NCBI RefSeq assembly: GCF_020554865.1
Contig: NZ_JAJCIC010000005.1
Location: 124,001 to 188,000, forward strand
Length of the DNA: 64,000 nucleotides
Direction of reading: 5' to 3'
Source: Lacrimispora sp. 210928-DFI.3.58
GTDB taxonomy: Bacteria > Bacillota > Clostridia > Lachnospirales > Lachnospiraceae
Below the pieces are notes generated by a model. It was not told where the DNA came from. It ran no database searches and worked only from the letters and a program-made list of their open reading frames with translations. The translations under genes were made by a program, and so were the position numbers. This document shows, one piece after another, positions 16,068 through 25,269 of this stretch; position 1 is the first letter of the stretch; each line of letters starts with the position of its first letter.

Positions 16068-19000
16068 ATGGAAAATCCATTATTGGAGCTACAGGAATAT
16101 GACAATCTGCTGCAGGCATTGAGGGCAGGAAAAGGGCCTCTTCAGGTAACAGGTACTCTGGATTCCCAGAAGGTGCACCTGATGCATGAGCTGGCAGAAG
16201 GGGGAGGCCTCCCCTGGAAGCTGGTGGTGACCTATGATGAGCAGCGGGCCAGGGAGATCTATGATGATTTCAGGAATTTTACAAGGCAGGTGTGGCTGTA
16301 TCCGGCCAGAGACCTGCTGTTTTACAGCGCCGATATCCATGGAAATCTCATGACGCGGCAGCGCATTGCCGTGCTGCGCCATTTGATGGAGGATGAGGGC
16401 GGTGTGGTGGTCACGACTATGGACGGTCTTATGGACCACCTTATGCCCCTGGCATTTTTAAAGAAGCAGGTCCTTACGGTGGAGAGCGGACAGGTCATTG
16501 ATCTGGATGTGTGGAAGGAAAGGCTCACGGAGATGGGCTATGAGCGCATGGCCCAGGTGGATGGCATGGGACAGTTTTCCATCCGGGGCGGGATCATCGA
16601 CATTTTCCCACTGACAGAGGAGGTCCCGGTGCGGATCGAGCTGTGGGACGATGAGGTGGATTCCATCCGTACCTTTGACCCGGAAAGCCAGCGCTCTGTG
16701 GAGCAGCTGGAGGAGCTGGCCATCTACCCGGCAGCGGAGCTGGTACTCTCAAAGGAACAGCTGGAGACAGGAAGAGGCAGGCTGGAGGAAGAGGAAAAGG
16801 CTTACGAGAAGGCTCTCAGGGAGCAGCGTAAGATAGAAGAGGCCTCCCGCATCCGCGGGATCATAAAGGAGCTGGCGGATGGGATCCGGGAAGGCTGGAA
16901 GATAAGCGGACTGGATGGATATATAGGGTATTTTTGCAAGGAGACCGTGTCTTTCCTGGATTATTTCCCGGCAGGGGACAGCGTGATCTATCTGGATGAG
17001 CCTGGGAGGCTGAAGGAAAAGGGAGAGACGGTGGAGCTGGAGTTTCGGGAAAGCATGGTCCACAGACTGGAAAAGGGGTACCTGCTTCCGGGACAGACAG
17101 AGCTCCTTTTCACGGCCGCAGAGGTGACCGCAAAGATCCAGAGGCCCTACACAGTCATGCTCACAGGGCTGGACCAGAAGCTGCCGGGGATGAAGGTCAA
17201 TGGAAAGTTCAGCTTTGACGTGAAAAATGTCAATTCCTATCAGAACAGCTTTGAGATCCTCATTAAGGATCTAACAAGGTGGAAAAAGGAAGGCTACCGG
17301 GTGATCCTCCTCTCTGCCTCCAGGACAAGGGCCAGCAGGCTTGCAAGCGATCTGCGGGAGTATGACCTGCGGGCATACTGCCCGGATGGGCCGGGAGAAG
17401 CAGAAGGAGGCCTAAGGCAGGGCCCGGAAAGCGCCGCCGGGAACGCCATCCAGAATACCCCGGAAAATATCGCTGAGAGCAGCTTGGGGGCAGGAGCAGC
17501 CTGCCGTCAGGTAAAGCCCGGCGAGATCATGGTGACTTACGGAAACCTGCACCGGGGATTTGAGTATCCTCTTTTAAAATTCGTCTTCATTACAGAGGGC
17601 GATATGTTCGGTGTGGAGAAAAAGAAAAAGCGCCGGAAGAAGACGAGCTACCAGGGAAAGGCCATTCAGAGCTTTTCAGAGCTGTCAGTGGGAGATTATG
17701 TGGTCCATGAGGAGCATGGCCTGGGTATCTACCGGGGCATTGAGAAGGTAGAGCGGGATAAGATCATCAAGGATTATATTAAGATCGAATATGGGGACGG
17801 AGGCAACCTGTACCTTCCGGCCACCAGGCTTGAGAGCATCCAGAAATACGCCGGGGCCGAGGCAAAGAAGCCGAAGCTCAACCGGTTAGGCGGAAGCGAG
17901 TGGAATAAGACAAAGACCAGGGTAAAGGGAGCCGTCCAGGCCATTGCAAAGGATCTTGTAAAGCTCTACGCAGCCCGGCAGGAAAAGAACGGCTTCCAGT
18001 ACGGCCACGATACCGTATGGCAGAAGGAGTTTGAAGAGCTGTTCCCCTATGAGGAGACGGAGGACCAGCTGGACGCCATTGACGCGGTCAAGCAGGATAT
18101 GGAGAGCAGGAAGATCATGGACCGCCTGATCTGCGGCGATGTGGGCTATGGCAAGACGGAGGTGGCCCTGCGGGCAGCTTTCAAGGCCGTCCAGGACAGC
18201 AAGCAGGTGGTGTATCTGGTGCCTACCACGATCCTTGCCCAGCAGCATTACAATACCTTCGTACAGCGCATGAAGGATTTTCCGGTGCGGGTGGATATGC
18301 TGTCCAGGTTCTGCACGCCGGCCCAGCAGAAGAAGACCCTGGAAGGGCTGCGTAAGGGCATGGTGGATGTGGTCATTGGAACCCACAGGGTATTGTCAAA
18401 GGATCTGCATTTTAAGGATCTGGGACTCCTTATCATTGATGAGGAGCAGCGCTTCGGCGTTGCCCACAAGGAGAAGATCAAGCAGTTAAAGGAGAATGTG
18501 GATGTCATGACATTGACAGCCACCCCTATTCCTAGGACTCTCCACATGAGCCTGGCCGGGATCCGGGATATGAGCGTGCTGGAGGAGCCTCCGGTGGACA
18601 GAACGCCCATCCAGACCTATGTGATGGAGTACAATGAGGAAATGGTGCGGGAAGCTATTCACCGTGAGCTGGCACGCAATGGACAGGTGTATTATGTATA
18701 TAACAGAGTGACAGATATTGATGAGGTGGCGAATGGGGTCCAGGCTCTTGTTCCGGACGCTGTGGTGACGTTTGCCCATGGCCAGATGAGGGAGCACGAG
18801 CTGGAGCGGATCATGGCGGACTTTATCAACGGCGATATTGACGTTCTGGTGTCCACGACGATCATAGAGACGGGACTTGATATCCCCAATGCCAATACCA
18901 TGATCATCCATGACGCAGACAGGATGGGATTGTCCCAGCTCTACCAGCTGAGGGGACGGGTGGGCCGTTCCAACAGGACCTCCTACGCCTTTCTTATGTA

Positions 19001-19700
19001 TAAGCGGGATAAGCTCCTAAAGGAGGAGGCGGAGAAACGCCTTCAGGCCATCCGCGAGTTCACAGAGCTGGGATCCGGCATCAAGATCGCCATGCGTGAC
19101 CTGGAGATCCGCGGAGCCGGAAATGTGCTGGGAGCAGAGCAGCATGGGCATATGGAGGCCGTGGGCTATGACCTGTACTGCAAAATGCTGGGCGAGGCCG
19201 TGCTGGCCTTAAAGGGAGAAGCGGTGGAGGGAGATTCCTACGAGACTGTGATCGAGTGCGATATTGACGCCTATATACCGGGCTCTTATATCAAAAATGA
19301 GTATCAGAAGCTGGATATTTATAAGAGGATCTCTGCCATTGAGACAGAGGATGAATATATGGATATGCAGGATGAGCTGATGGACCGCTTCGGCGATATT
19401 CCCAGAAGCGTTGACAATCTGCTTAAGATCGCAGAGCTTAAGGCATTAGCCCACAAGGCTTTTGTGACAGAGGCTGTAATCAACCGCCAGGAGGTGCGCC
19501 TGACCATGTATCAGAAGGCCAGCTTGAAGACAGAGGGCATTCCGGAACTCATGCAGAGCTACAAGGGGGACTTAAAGCTGGTGCCGGGAGAGGTTCCGGT
19601 GTTCCACTATGTAGACAGGCGCAGTAAGAACCAGGACAGCCTTGCTATGATGGAGAAGGCAAAGGAGATCGTAAAAGGGATCGGGGAGCTGAGAGTATGA
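16068..19700 (+). CDS. mfd: Transcription-repair coupling factor
   Basis: A 1210-residue SF2 translocase that pushes RNA polymerase stalled at DNA damage off the template and recruits the UvrA excision machinery. In order: UvrB-homology region (with DLLFYSADIHGN), RNA-polymerase-interacting Tudor-like domain (GDYVVHEEHGLGIYRG), and helicase domain with Walker A GDVGYGKTE (from residue 690), DEEQRFG (791) and the RGRVGRSNRTSYAFL motif. A C-terminal UvrA-binding/autoinhibitory domain ends the protein. A ~45-residue Gly/Ala/Glu-rich insertion near residues 440-485 is not part of the usual conserved core. In many Clostridia a PrsA-type isomerase and spoVT follow; here an island intervenes. Confidence 0.97.
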   Translation: MENPLLELQEYDNLLQALRAGKGPLQVTGTLDSQKVHLMHELAEGGGLPWKLVVTYDEQRAREIYDDFRNFTRQVWLYPARDLLFYSADIHGNLMTRQRIAVLRHLMEDEGGVVVTTMDGLMDHLMPLAFLKKQVLTVESGQVIDLDVWKERLTEMGYERMAQVDGMGQFSIRGGIIDIFPLTEEVPVRIELWDDEVDSIRTFDPESQRSVEQLEELAIYPAAELVLSKEQLETGRGRLEEEEKAYEKALREQRKIEEASRIRGIIKELADGIREGWKISGLDGYIGYFCKETVSFLDYFPAGDSVIYLDEPGRLKEKGETVELEFRESMVHRLEKGYLLPGQTELLFTAAEVTAKIQRPYTVMLTGLDQKLPGMKVNGKFSFDVKNVNSYQNSFEILIKDLTRWKKEGYRVILLSASRTRASRLASDLREYDLRAYCPDGPGEAEGGLRQGPESAAGNAIQNTPENIAESSLGAGAACRQVKPGEIMVTYGNLHRGFEYPLLKFVFITEGDMFGVEKKKKRRKKTSYQGKAIQSFSELSVGDYVVHEEHGLGIYRGIEKVERDKIIKDYIKIEYGDGGNLYLPATRLESIQKYAGAEAKKPKLNRLGGSEWNKTKTRVKGAVQAIAKDLVKLYAARQEKNGFQYGHDTVWQKEFEELFPYEETEDQLDAIDAVKQDMESRKIMDRLICGDVGYGKTEVALRAAFKAVQDSKQVVYLVPTTILAQQHYNTFVQRMKDFPVRVDMLSRFCTPAQQKKTLEGLRKGMVDVVIGTHRVLSKDLHFKDLGLLIIDEEQRFGVAHKEKIKQLKENVDVMTLTATPIPRTLHMSLAGIRDMSVLEEPPVDRTPIQTYVMEYNEEMVREAIHRELARNGQVYYVYNRVTDIDEVANGVQALVPDAVVTFAHGQMREHELERIMADFINGDIDVLVSTTIIETGLDIPNANTMIIHDADRMGLSQLYQLRGRVGRSNRTSYAFLMYKRDKLLKEEAEKRLQAIREFTELGSGIKIAMRDLEIRGAGNVLGAEQHGHMEAVGYDLYCKMLGEAVLALKGEAVEGDSYETVIECDIDAYIPGSYIKNEYQKLDIYKRISAIETEDEYMDMQDELMDRFGDIPRSVDNLLKIAELKALAHKAFVTEAVINRQEVRLTMYQKASLKTEGIPELMQSYKGDLKLVPGEVPVFHYVDRRSKNQDSLAMMEKAKEIVKGIGELRV

Positions 19701-19702
19701 GG

Positions 19703-19724
19703 CCTCTTGTAAAAGAGGGCTTTG
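19703..19724 (+). terminator. Short hairpin after mfd
   Basis: CCTCTT (19703-19708) pairs with AAGAGG (19713-19718) around a GTAA tetraloop, followed by GCTTTGC. The weak T-run makes it a poor terminator. It lies between mfd and a convergent small gene. Confidence 0.4.
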
Positions 19725-19737
19725 CATTCGTCCGGAA

Positions 19738-19992
19738 TCACTGGCGGACTGCCGGCACCTGGACGGATTTGACCTTCACTCCGTCCACCTTTCCCAGATC
19801 TCCTGCAAAGGAGCTGATCTGGTTCTGGGTTCCATGCATTACCACGCTGATCACAGATACGCCATATTCACGGCAAGGAACACCCAGGCGGGCAATGATG
19901 GACTGGGACTGGAGATGGAATTTTTCATTTACTGCGTGAACAGATTCGGGATTGCTGATAATGCAGCTGATAACGGCGAGACGCTCTTCCAT
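19738..19992 (-). CDS. Iron-only hydrogenase system regulator (TM1266 family)
   Basis: An 84-residue ACT/NikR-C-like protein matching the TM1266 family, which is usually encoded beside [FeFe]-hydrogenase and maturase genes. Visible signatures are MEERLAVISCII, the RLGVPCREYGVSVISVV stretch, and the C-terminal GDLGKVDGVKVKSVQV. The start at 19992 is eight bases after AAGGAGG on the minus strand. Its biochemical role is unproven. It is convergent with mfd and back to back with the nitrogenase-like operon, whose last gene is a hydE homologue, so it may sense or tune iron-sulfur maturation here. Confidence 0.82.
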   Translation of the reverse strand: MEERLAVISCIISNPESVHAVNEKFHLQSQSIIARLGVPCREYGVSVISVVMHGTQNQISSFAGDLGKVDGVKVKSVQVPAVRQ

Positions 19993-20153
19993 ATGTGGAG
20001 CCTCCTTCTTTTGATATGATACCAGGGGCAAAAGGCCGGAAATCCGATACAAGCTTGCTTGCAAGAGGATTTTTGACCTTGGGACCGATATCAAAGTTAT
20101 CATAGCATAGCTGCAGGGATCATGTAAAGGCAGAAACTCAAGCTAATTTGTAC

Positions 20154-20182
20154 TTGCTTTTTCCAGCGAGCCGGGCTATGAT
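20154..20182 (+). promoter_or_regulatory. Probable promoter of the nitrogenase-like operon
   Basis: TTGCTT (20154-20159), 17-base spacer, TATGAT (20177-20182). Initiation near 20189 gives a ~240-base leader containing a small GTATG/CATAC hairpin, an R3 repeat and a strong terminator before the first gene. Confidence 0.5.
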
Positions 20183-20278
20183 GGTAGATAATAGAATAAA
20201 ATCTTTCTCTGATGCGAAGCAGCCCTGAGATAAAGAGAGAGTGGATGGATAAAGGCGGTATGTATGGCATACGGCCCT

Positions 20279-20333
20279 CATAATGAAGCATCAAGCAGAA
20301 CGTGCCAGTGACGCGTTTTGCCGGATTTGGCAG
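20279..20333 (+). repeat. R3 repeat, copy 2
   Basis: A 55-base segment gaplessly alignable with 15243-15297. It lies in the predicted leader of the nitrogenase-like operon, 20 bases before the terminator hairpin. It lacks the ATCCGG half of the closing stem seen in copy 1. Confidence 0.5.
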
Positions 20334-20352
20334 CATTTTATGAATGGATATG

Positions 20353-20386
20353 TCCTCTCTCTGGATTTCAGAGAGGGGATTTTTTT
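20353..20386 (+). terminator. Strong terminator in the leader of the nitrogenase-like operon
   Basis: TCCTCTCTCTG (20353-20363) pairs with CAGAGAGGGGA (20369-20379) with one T-G wobble and a GATTT loop, followed by seven T. No gene lies between the proposed promoter and this terminator, while the NifH-like start is 41 bases downstream. It therefore looks like a transcription attenuator. The alternative is an undetected small transcript ending here. Confidence 0.8.
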
Positions 20387-20427
20387 ATAACATCGTATAA
20401 AGCAATGGAATGAGGGGAGTATTGGCT

Positions 20428-21204
20428 ATGTTGAAATTGGCAATTTATGGAAAAGGAGGCATTGGAAAGTCCACCATCGCCTCCAACTTATCTACAATGC
20501 TGGCTTTGAGGGGAATGCGGGTGATGCAGATCGGGTGTGATCCGAAGGCGGACTCCACCATACAGCTCCATGCTGGGAAAAAGGCTGTCCCGATCCTGGA
20601 CCTGATGCGGGAAAAGGGAGACAAGGCCTGTCTGGAGGAGATGGTGACAGAGGGCAGGCATGGTATCCTCTGTGCGGAGGCAGGAGGTCCCACACCGGGG
20701 CTGGGCTGCGCCGGAAGGGGGATCATCACTGCTTTTGAGGCCTTGGAGGAACGCCGCGCATTTGAGAAATACAGGCCGGATGTGGTGATCTACGATGTGC
20801 TGGGAGATGTGGTCTGCGGCGGGTTTGCGATGCCGATCCGGGAGGGATATGCGGATAAGGTCTTTATTGTCACATCCGGGGAAAACATGGCGATCTATGC
20901 GGCAGCCAACATTGCGGCAGCAGTGAAATGCTTTGAGGAGCGGGGCTATGCCAGTCTGGGCGGCCTGATCCTGAACCAGAGAGAGGTAAAGCGGGAGAAG
21001 GAGAAGGTGGAGGAGCTGGCCGGAGAGCTGGGGACAAAGATCATTGCAACGTTAAGCCGCAGCAGCTTGGTGACGGATGCGGAGGAGCTGGAATGTACGG
21101 TGTGCGAGGCATTTCCGGACAGCAGCATTGCCGAGGAGTATGAGAAGCTGGCGGATGCTGTGCTGGCGGTGTGCAAAACGAAGGGAGAAGGAGAACATGC
21201 TTAA
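20428..21204 (+). CDS. Nitrogenase iron-protein (NifH)-like ATPase
   Basis: A 258-residue P-loop reductase related to NifH, BchL/ChlL and CfbC, which pass low-potential electrons to a partner using ATP. Seen: Walker A GKGGIGKS at residues 8-15, GCDPKADST (switch region), GLGCAGRG with Cys94, and [14 protein letters not shown] with Cys130. The two Cys per subunit bind the bridging [4Fe-4S] cluster. The start at 20428 follows GAGGGGAG by eight bases; an ATG at 20410 overlaps that site. It overlaps the next gene by eight bases. Its partner must be the NifD/NifK-like pair downstream. Everything needed for an iron-protein cycle is visible, but the substrate is not. Confidence 0.9.
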   Translation: MLKLAIYGKGGIGKSTIASNLSTMLALRGMRVMQIGCDPKADSTIQLHAGKKAVPILDLMREKGDKACLEEMVTEGRHGILCAEAGGPTPGLGCAGRGIITAFEALEERRAFEKYRPDVVIYDVLGDVVCGGFAMPIREGYADKVFIVTSGENMAIYAAANIAAAVKCFEERGYASLGGLILNQREVKREKEKVEELAGELGTKIIATLSRSSLVTDAEELECTVCEAFPDSSIAEEYEKLADAVLAVCKTKGEGEHA

Positions 21205-22645
21205 GAACCTGCACGAACTGACCGGAGGCATAGGGAATGAGGCCTGTGCGGTCAAAACGGCCGGGAGTGGAAACGCTGCAGAAGGAAACGCTGCAGAAGC
21301 CAGGCATCCTGAGGGCAGGATCACAGAAGCCGGAGCAGTAATCCCCTTAAGCCAGGTGGACTCCCTGAACCCATTTACATATGGCCTTGAGTACAGCGCT
21401 CCGGCCAGGGGCGGCTGGACCATTGTCCATACAGGCTTTCTGCTTCCTGAGAGCCATGAGGTATTTGTCTGTGCCCAGAGCTGCCTCAGGGGTGTTGTGC
21501 TCTCGGCGGCAGAGCTTTATGATTCCCATCGGTTTTCCACGATATCGGTGGATGAGGAATCTGTGCTGGAGGGCAATTGCGAGGAGATCATCATTGAGGG
21601 CGTTACACATATTCTGGAGGGGTTGGGAAAAAAGGGCCCTCTTCCGAAGGCTCTGCTGCTGTTTACAAGCTGCGTCCACCATTTTCTTGGAACGGATCTG
21701 AAGCTGATCTTCCGGGAGCTGGAGAGGCGGTTCCCTGAAGTGGGCTTTGTGCAGTGCTGGATGAATCCGGTCATGAGAAAGACAAAGCTGCCCCCGGATC
21801 CGTTTATGAGAAAGCAGCTTTATTCCCTGTTAAAGCCGGCGGAAACAAACATGCGGCAGGTGAACATAATAGGGAACAATCTGGCGATCGAGGGCAGTTC
21901 CGAGCTCTATGACATACTGGAGGGAAAGGGATTTTCCGTAAAAGACATCTGTACCTGCCGTACATTTGAGGAGTACGGCAGCATGTCTTCTGCCTGCTTA
22001 AATATTGTCACCCATCCTCTGGGGCGTCCTGCCGCAAAGGAACTGGAGGAACGCCTGGGGCAGAGATGGGTCTATCTGCCAGTCAGCTATGACTGGGATG
22101 AGATAGAGTGCCATTGGAGAACACTTACAGGGCTTTTAGAGCTGGATTATGGAGAAATGGAGGAGTTTCTTGCAGAGCGAAAAAGCGAAGCCCGAAAAGC
22201 CTTCAAAACTCTTGCAGAGGAACTGAAGGACTGGACAGTCGCTATTGATTACACAGTGTCCGCCAGGCCTCTCGGTATGGCGAAAATGCTGACAGAATGC
22301 GGTTTCCATGTGGACAGGATCTATATTGACACGATCTCGCCGGAGGAGAAGGAGACTCTTGAGTGGCTGAAGGAGCATTGTCCCCGGATGGAGCTTGCTC
22401 CTACGGTGTACCACAAAATGGCAGTGCTGCCCAGGAGCATGGCCCAGGACAGGAAGGTGCTTGCAGTGGGACAGAAGGCAGCCTATTTTACCGGAACAAG
22501 CCATTTTGTAAACATGGTGGAGGACGGAGGGCTGTATGGCTACGGAGGGCTCTTCGCATTGGCGGGCCTTATGCGGGAGGCTGCAGAGACAGAGCGTGAA
22601 GCGGAAAACGTGATCCAGGTAAAGGGATGGGGGTGCTGCTGTTGA
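21197..22645 (+). CDS. Nitrogenase component 1-like protein, NifD/NifE-like subunit
   Basis: A 482-residue homologue of nitrogenase alpha-type subunits. The first ~50 residues are a low-complexity Ala/Gly/Glu extension. Cys96 ([10 protein letters not shown], with Cys92 nearby) and Cys159 ([14 protein letters not shown]) match by eye the second and third P-cluster ligands of NifD. The first ligand appears replaced ([11 protein letters not shown]). At the place of FeMo-cofactor Cys275 the sequence reads [10 protein letters not shown], with His instead of Cys, and the segment for His442 ([14 protein letters not shown]) has no His. The C-terminus GWGCCC is a triple-Cys tail. It is translationally coupled at both ends. 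This is a nitrogenase-superfamily reductase, not a molybdenum nitrogenase; the substrate is unknown. Confidence 0.82.
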   Translation: MLKNLHELTGGIGNEACAVKTAGSGNAAEGNAAEARHPEGRITEAGAVIPLSQVDSLNPFTYGLEYSAPARGGWTIVHTGFLLPESHEVFVCAQSCLRGVVLSAAELYDSHRFSTISVDEESVLEGNCEEIIIEGVTHILEGLGKKGPLPKALLLFTSCVHHFLGTDLKLIFRELERRFPEVGFVQCWMNPVMRKTKLPPDPFMRKQLYSLLKPAETNMRQVNIIGNNLAIEGSSELYDILEGKGFSVKDICTCRTFEEYGSMSSACLNIVTHPLGRPAAKELEERLGQRWVYLPVSYDWDEIECHWRTLTGLLELDYGEMEEFLAERKSEARKAFKTLAEELKDWTVAIDYTVSARPLGMAKMLTECGFHVDRIYIDTISPEEKETLEWLKEHCPRMELAPTVYHKMAVLPRSMAQDRKVLAVGQKAAYFTGTSHFVNMVEDGGLYGYGGLFALAGLMREAAETEREAENVIQVKGWGCCC

Positions 22646-23859
22646 AACGGGTAAACAGGATATTGCCGGTATATGCGGCAGATATATCAGGAATTTGTTC
22701 TGCTCTTTATGAGCTGGGAGGAATGACGGTCATGCATGACGCCTCAGGCTGCAATTCCACCTATACTACCCATGATGAGCCCAGATGGTATTCCATGGAC
22801 AGTATGGTATATATTTCCGCCCTGTCAGAGCTGGAGGCAGTGATGGGAGACGATGGGAAGCTGGTAAGGGACATTGTGGATGCAGCCAACAATCTTCATC
22901 CGGCTTTTATCTGCATAGGCGGAACACCGATCCCAATGATGATGGGAACGGATTTCAAGGGCATTGCAAGGATGATCGAGCGCCAGACAGGGATCCCGGC
23001 CTTTGGGATCGCGGCCAATGGGATGCACTCCTATGTGCAGGGGGCAGGAGAAGCTTTGAAAAAGCTGGCGGAGCGGTTCTGCGGGCCAAGGGAGGAAAGG
23101 GGAGCAAGGGATGGCTGTATCCCGGTAAATATATTGGGAGTAACACCCCTTGACTTTTCACTGACAGGAAATATCGCTGCCATGAAAACATTTCTCAGGG
23201 AAAGGGGCTTCTCTGTTGTCAGCTGCTGGGCAATGGAAAGCAGTCTGGAGGACATAAAACAGTCGGGCAACGCGGAGGTGAATCTGGTGGTCTCGGCAGC
23301 AGGCCTTCCGGCTGCCAGAGCATTAAAGGAGATCTACGGAACTCCCTTTGTGACCGGCACTCCGGTGGGAAGAAGGGCAGCTTTGAGACTGGCAGCCCTG
23401 CTCAAGGAGGCGGCGGACTCCGGGAAGGACCTTGTGCTGTGGAGGGAAGAAGGAGCCTTTGGGGAGGACAAGAGCGGTCCTCAGACAGGAGAAATCCTGG
23501 GCCTTGCCGGGCTTTTGGATTCCCTGGAGGGAAAAAGAGTGCTTCTGATCGGAGAGCAGGTCATTGCCAACTCCTTGAGATGCAGTCTGAGGGAGGACCT
23601 CGGTGCGGGAGAGGTTCAGGTCATCTGCCCAACAGAGGGCGAAGCCTGCCTGGCAGAGCCCGGGGATATGCTGGAGTGGGATGAGGATAAGGTAACAGAG
23701 GCCATGTCCCGGAGTGAGGTGGTCATAGCCGATCCTCTGTACCGGTTTACCTGTCCTGCTGACGGCAGCGTAACCTTTGTAGAATTTCCCCATGAGGCTT
23801 GTTCAGGGAGAATGTTCCATGGCAGAATGAAGCCCTTTGTGTGGGATGGAAAAGAATAA
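22627..23859 (+). CDS. Nitrogenase component 1-like protein, NifK/NifN-like subunit
   Basis: A 410-residue beta-type partner of the preceding protein. The MHDASGCNSTYTTHDEPRW segment matches the NifK HGSQGC region, so Cys42 probably binds the inter-subunit iron-sulfur cluster. The other two NifK P-cluster Cys seem absent: NRILPVYAADISG at the first site, GGTPIPMMMGTD at the third. This would leave about three Cys for a [4Fe-4S] cluster rather than an 8Fe P-cluster, as in protochlorophyllide-reductase-like enzymes. The reading frame overlaps the upstream gene by 19 bases from ATG 22627; a TTG at 22642 (TTGA overlap, reading MKRVNRILP) is an attractive alternative start. Confidence 0.8.
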   Translation: MGVLLLKRVNRILPVYAADISGICSALYELGGMTVMHDASGCNSTYTTHDEPRWYSMDSMVYISALSELEAVMGDDGKLVRDIVDAANNLHPAFICIGGTPIPMMMGTDFKGIARMIERQTGIPAFGIAANGMHSYVQGAGEALKKLAERFCGPREERGARDGCIPVNILGVTPLDFSLTGNIAAMKTFLRERGFSVVSCWAMESSLEDIKQSGNAEVNLVVSAAGLPAARALKEIYGTPFVTGTPVGRRAALRLAALLKEAADSGKDLVLWREEGAFGEDKSGPQTGEILGLAGLLDSLEGKRVLLIGEQVIANSLRCSLREDLGAGEVQVICPTEGEACLAEPGDMLEWDEDKVTEAMSRSEVVIADPLYRFTCPADGSVTFVEFPHEACSGRMFHGRMKPFVWDGKE

Positions 23860-23898
23860 AAGAGGCCGTTTTGGACGGCGGAATGGAGAGGGTATCAT

Positions 23899-25080
23899 AT
23901 GAAAAAGGTAACAGCATTACTGTTGGGGATCTGCCTGGTGGCAGCCGGCATTTCCGGATGCGGGGGAAATGGAGCTGCCCGGAGCACAGGAGGAGGAAAG
24001 CCCCAGGTGGAAGCAGAGGAGCAGAAGGCAGAAGGAGCCCAGGCTTCGGAAACCATCACGGTCACTGACCATACGGGAGTCCAGGTGGAGCTTCCGGCTC
24101 AGGTAAACCGTGTTGTGGTGACGGATATCCTTCCCCTGCCGTCCATTCTCACCGTATTCTTAGGCTCCGGGGAAAAGATCGTGGGCATGAGCCCGGCCAG
24201 CATGAGCGCTGCCCAGTCCGGCCTTTTGGGAGAGCTGTTCCCGGATGTTTTAAATGCCAGCACAGATTTTATCAGCGGAAGTGATGTAAACATGGAGGAG
24301 CTGATGAAGCTGGAGCCGGACGTGGTGTTCTTTAATGCGGGAAGCAAGGAGCTGGGAGAGTCGCTGCGTTCGGCAGGCTTTGCCGCAGTGGGTATTTCTG
24401 TAAATAAATGGGAATACAATGCCATCGAGACCTACGACCAGTGGATCGCTCTTCTCAGTGAGATCTTCCCGGAAAAGGGTGATACCTCAGAGCGGGTATC
24501 AGAATACAGCAGGAAGGTCTGCGAGGATATCCAGAAGAGGGTTTCCTCTGTTTCCGGGGAGGAAAAGAGAGATATTTTGTTCCTGTTCAATTACAGCGAC
24601 ACCACCATGATCACCTCAGGAAAGCGGTTCTTTGGCCAGTTCTGGTGTGACGCTGTGGGAGGCAGGAATGTGGCGGAGGAGGTTGCAGCAGAAAATTCCA
24701 ATGCCGTCATCAATATGGAGCAGGTATATGAGTGGGATCCGGACGTGATCTTCATTACCAACTTTACCCCTGCCCAGCCTGAGGATCTATATGAAAACGC
24801 AGTGGGCCAGGACGACTGGAGTTCTGTAAAGGCGGTGGAAAACAGAGAGGTGTATAAGCTGCCCCTGGGAACCTACAGAAGCTATACCCCCAGCACAGAT
24901 ACACCCATGACCCTTCTTTGGATGGCAAAGAATGTATATCCGTCCCTCTTTGAGGACGTGGATATGACGGAAGAAGTAAAGGCCTACTATAAGGATATGT
25001 ACGGCGTGGAGCTCACAGACAGCCAGGTGGAACGCATGTACCATCCGGGGCGGGAGGCAGCCAAGGGGTATAAAAAATAG
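23899..25080 (+). CDS. Substrate-binding lipoprotein of a FecB/BtuF-type ABC importer
   Basis: A 393-residue lipoprotein: MKK start, hydrophobic core, lipobox GISGC (Cys21), then a Gly/Glu-rich linker. The mature part has the two-lobed helical-backbone fold of siderophore, heme and cobalamin binding proteins: ITVTDHTGVQVELPAQVNRVVV at the start, MEELMKLEPDVVFF, and later VYEWDPDVIFITN. It would sit on the outer membrane face and feed the FecCD permease. It lies 39 bases after the NifK-like gene, with GGAGAGGG before the start. The ligand is unknown; an iron or other metal chelate, a tetrapyrrole, or the substrate of the nitrogenase-like enzyme are the options. Confidence 0.85.
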   Translation: MKKVTALLLGICLVAAGISGCGGNGAARSTGGGKPQVEAEEQKAEGAQASETITVTDHTGVQVELPAQVNRVVVTDILPLPSILTVFLGSGEKIVGMSPASMSAAQSGLLGELFPDVLNASTDFISGSDVNMEELMKLEPDVVFFNAGSKELGESLRSAGFAAVGISVNKWEYNAIETYDQWIALLSEIFPEKGDTSERVSEYSRKVCEDIQKRVSSVSGEEKRDILFLFNYSDTTMITSGKRFFGQFWCDAVGGRNVAEEVAAENSNAVINMEQVYEWDPDVIFITNFTPAQPEDLYENAVGQDDWSSVKAVENREVYKLPLGTYRSYTPSTDTPMTLLWMAKNVYPSLFEDVDMTEEVKAYYKDMYGVELTDSQVERMYHPGREAAKGYKK

Positions 25081-25250
25081 TTGAGCGCCAGAGCGCGAAA
25101 CTATTTGCTACGCAAACGAAGCGAAGCGAAGTTCGCGGTTCACGTATGTTTTTATGAAGCGAGGTACGAGCGTAATAAAAATAGTTGAGCGCCAGAGCGC
25201 GAAACTATTTGCTACGCAAACGAAGCGAAGTTCGAGCGTGATAAAAATAG
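25081..25250 (+). repeat. R2 tandem repeat between binding-protein and permease genes
   Basis: Two units begin with TTGAGCGCCAGAGCGCGAAA (25081 and 25185, offset 104 bases) and continue CTATTTGCTACGCAAACGAA. Each unit is bounded by AAAAATAG: 25073-25080 (which includes the stop codon), 25177-25184 and 25243-25250. The second unit is shorter (66 bases), lacking an internal ~38 bases. The sequence can form GCGCGAA/TTCGCG stems. It is not seen elsewhere in the window. Confidence 0.85.
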
Positions 25251-25269
25251 TAAGGATGGAAGCTTGAAA

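Noticed and set aside
20183..20390. Cobalamin riboswitch before the NifH-like gene (suggested by a GTGCCAGTGACG segment and the BtuF-like importer)
   Set aside because: The B12 box and the other conserved elements are missing; only a generic attenuator can be supported.
20428..23859. A true nitrogen-fixing nif cluster
   Set aside because: NifB, NifE/N and molybdate genes are absent, and the FeMo-cofactor Cys and His and several P-cluster Cys are not present at the expected places.
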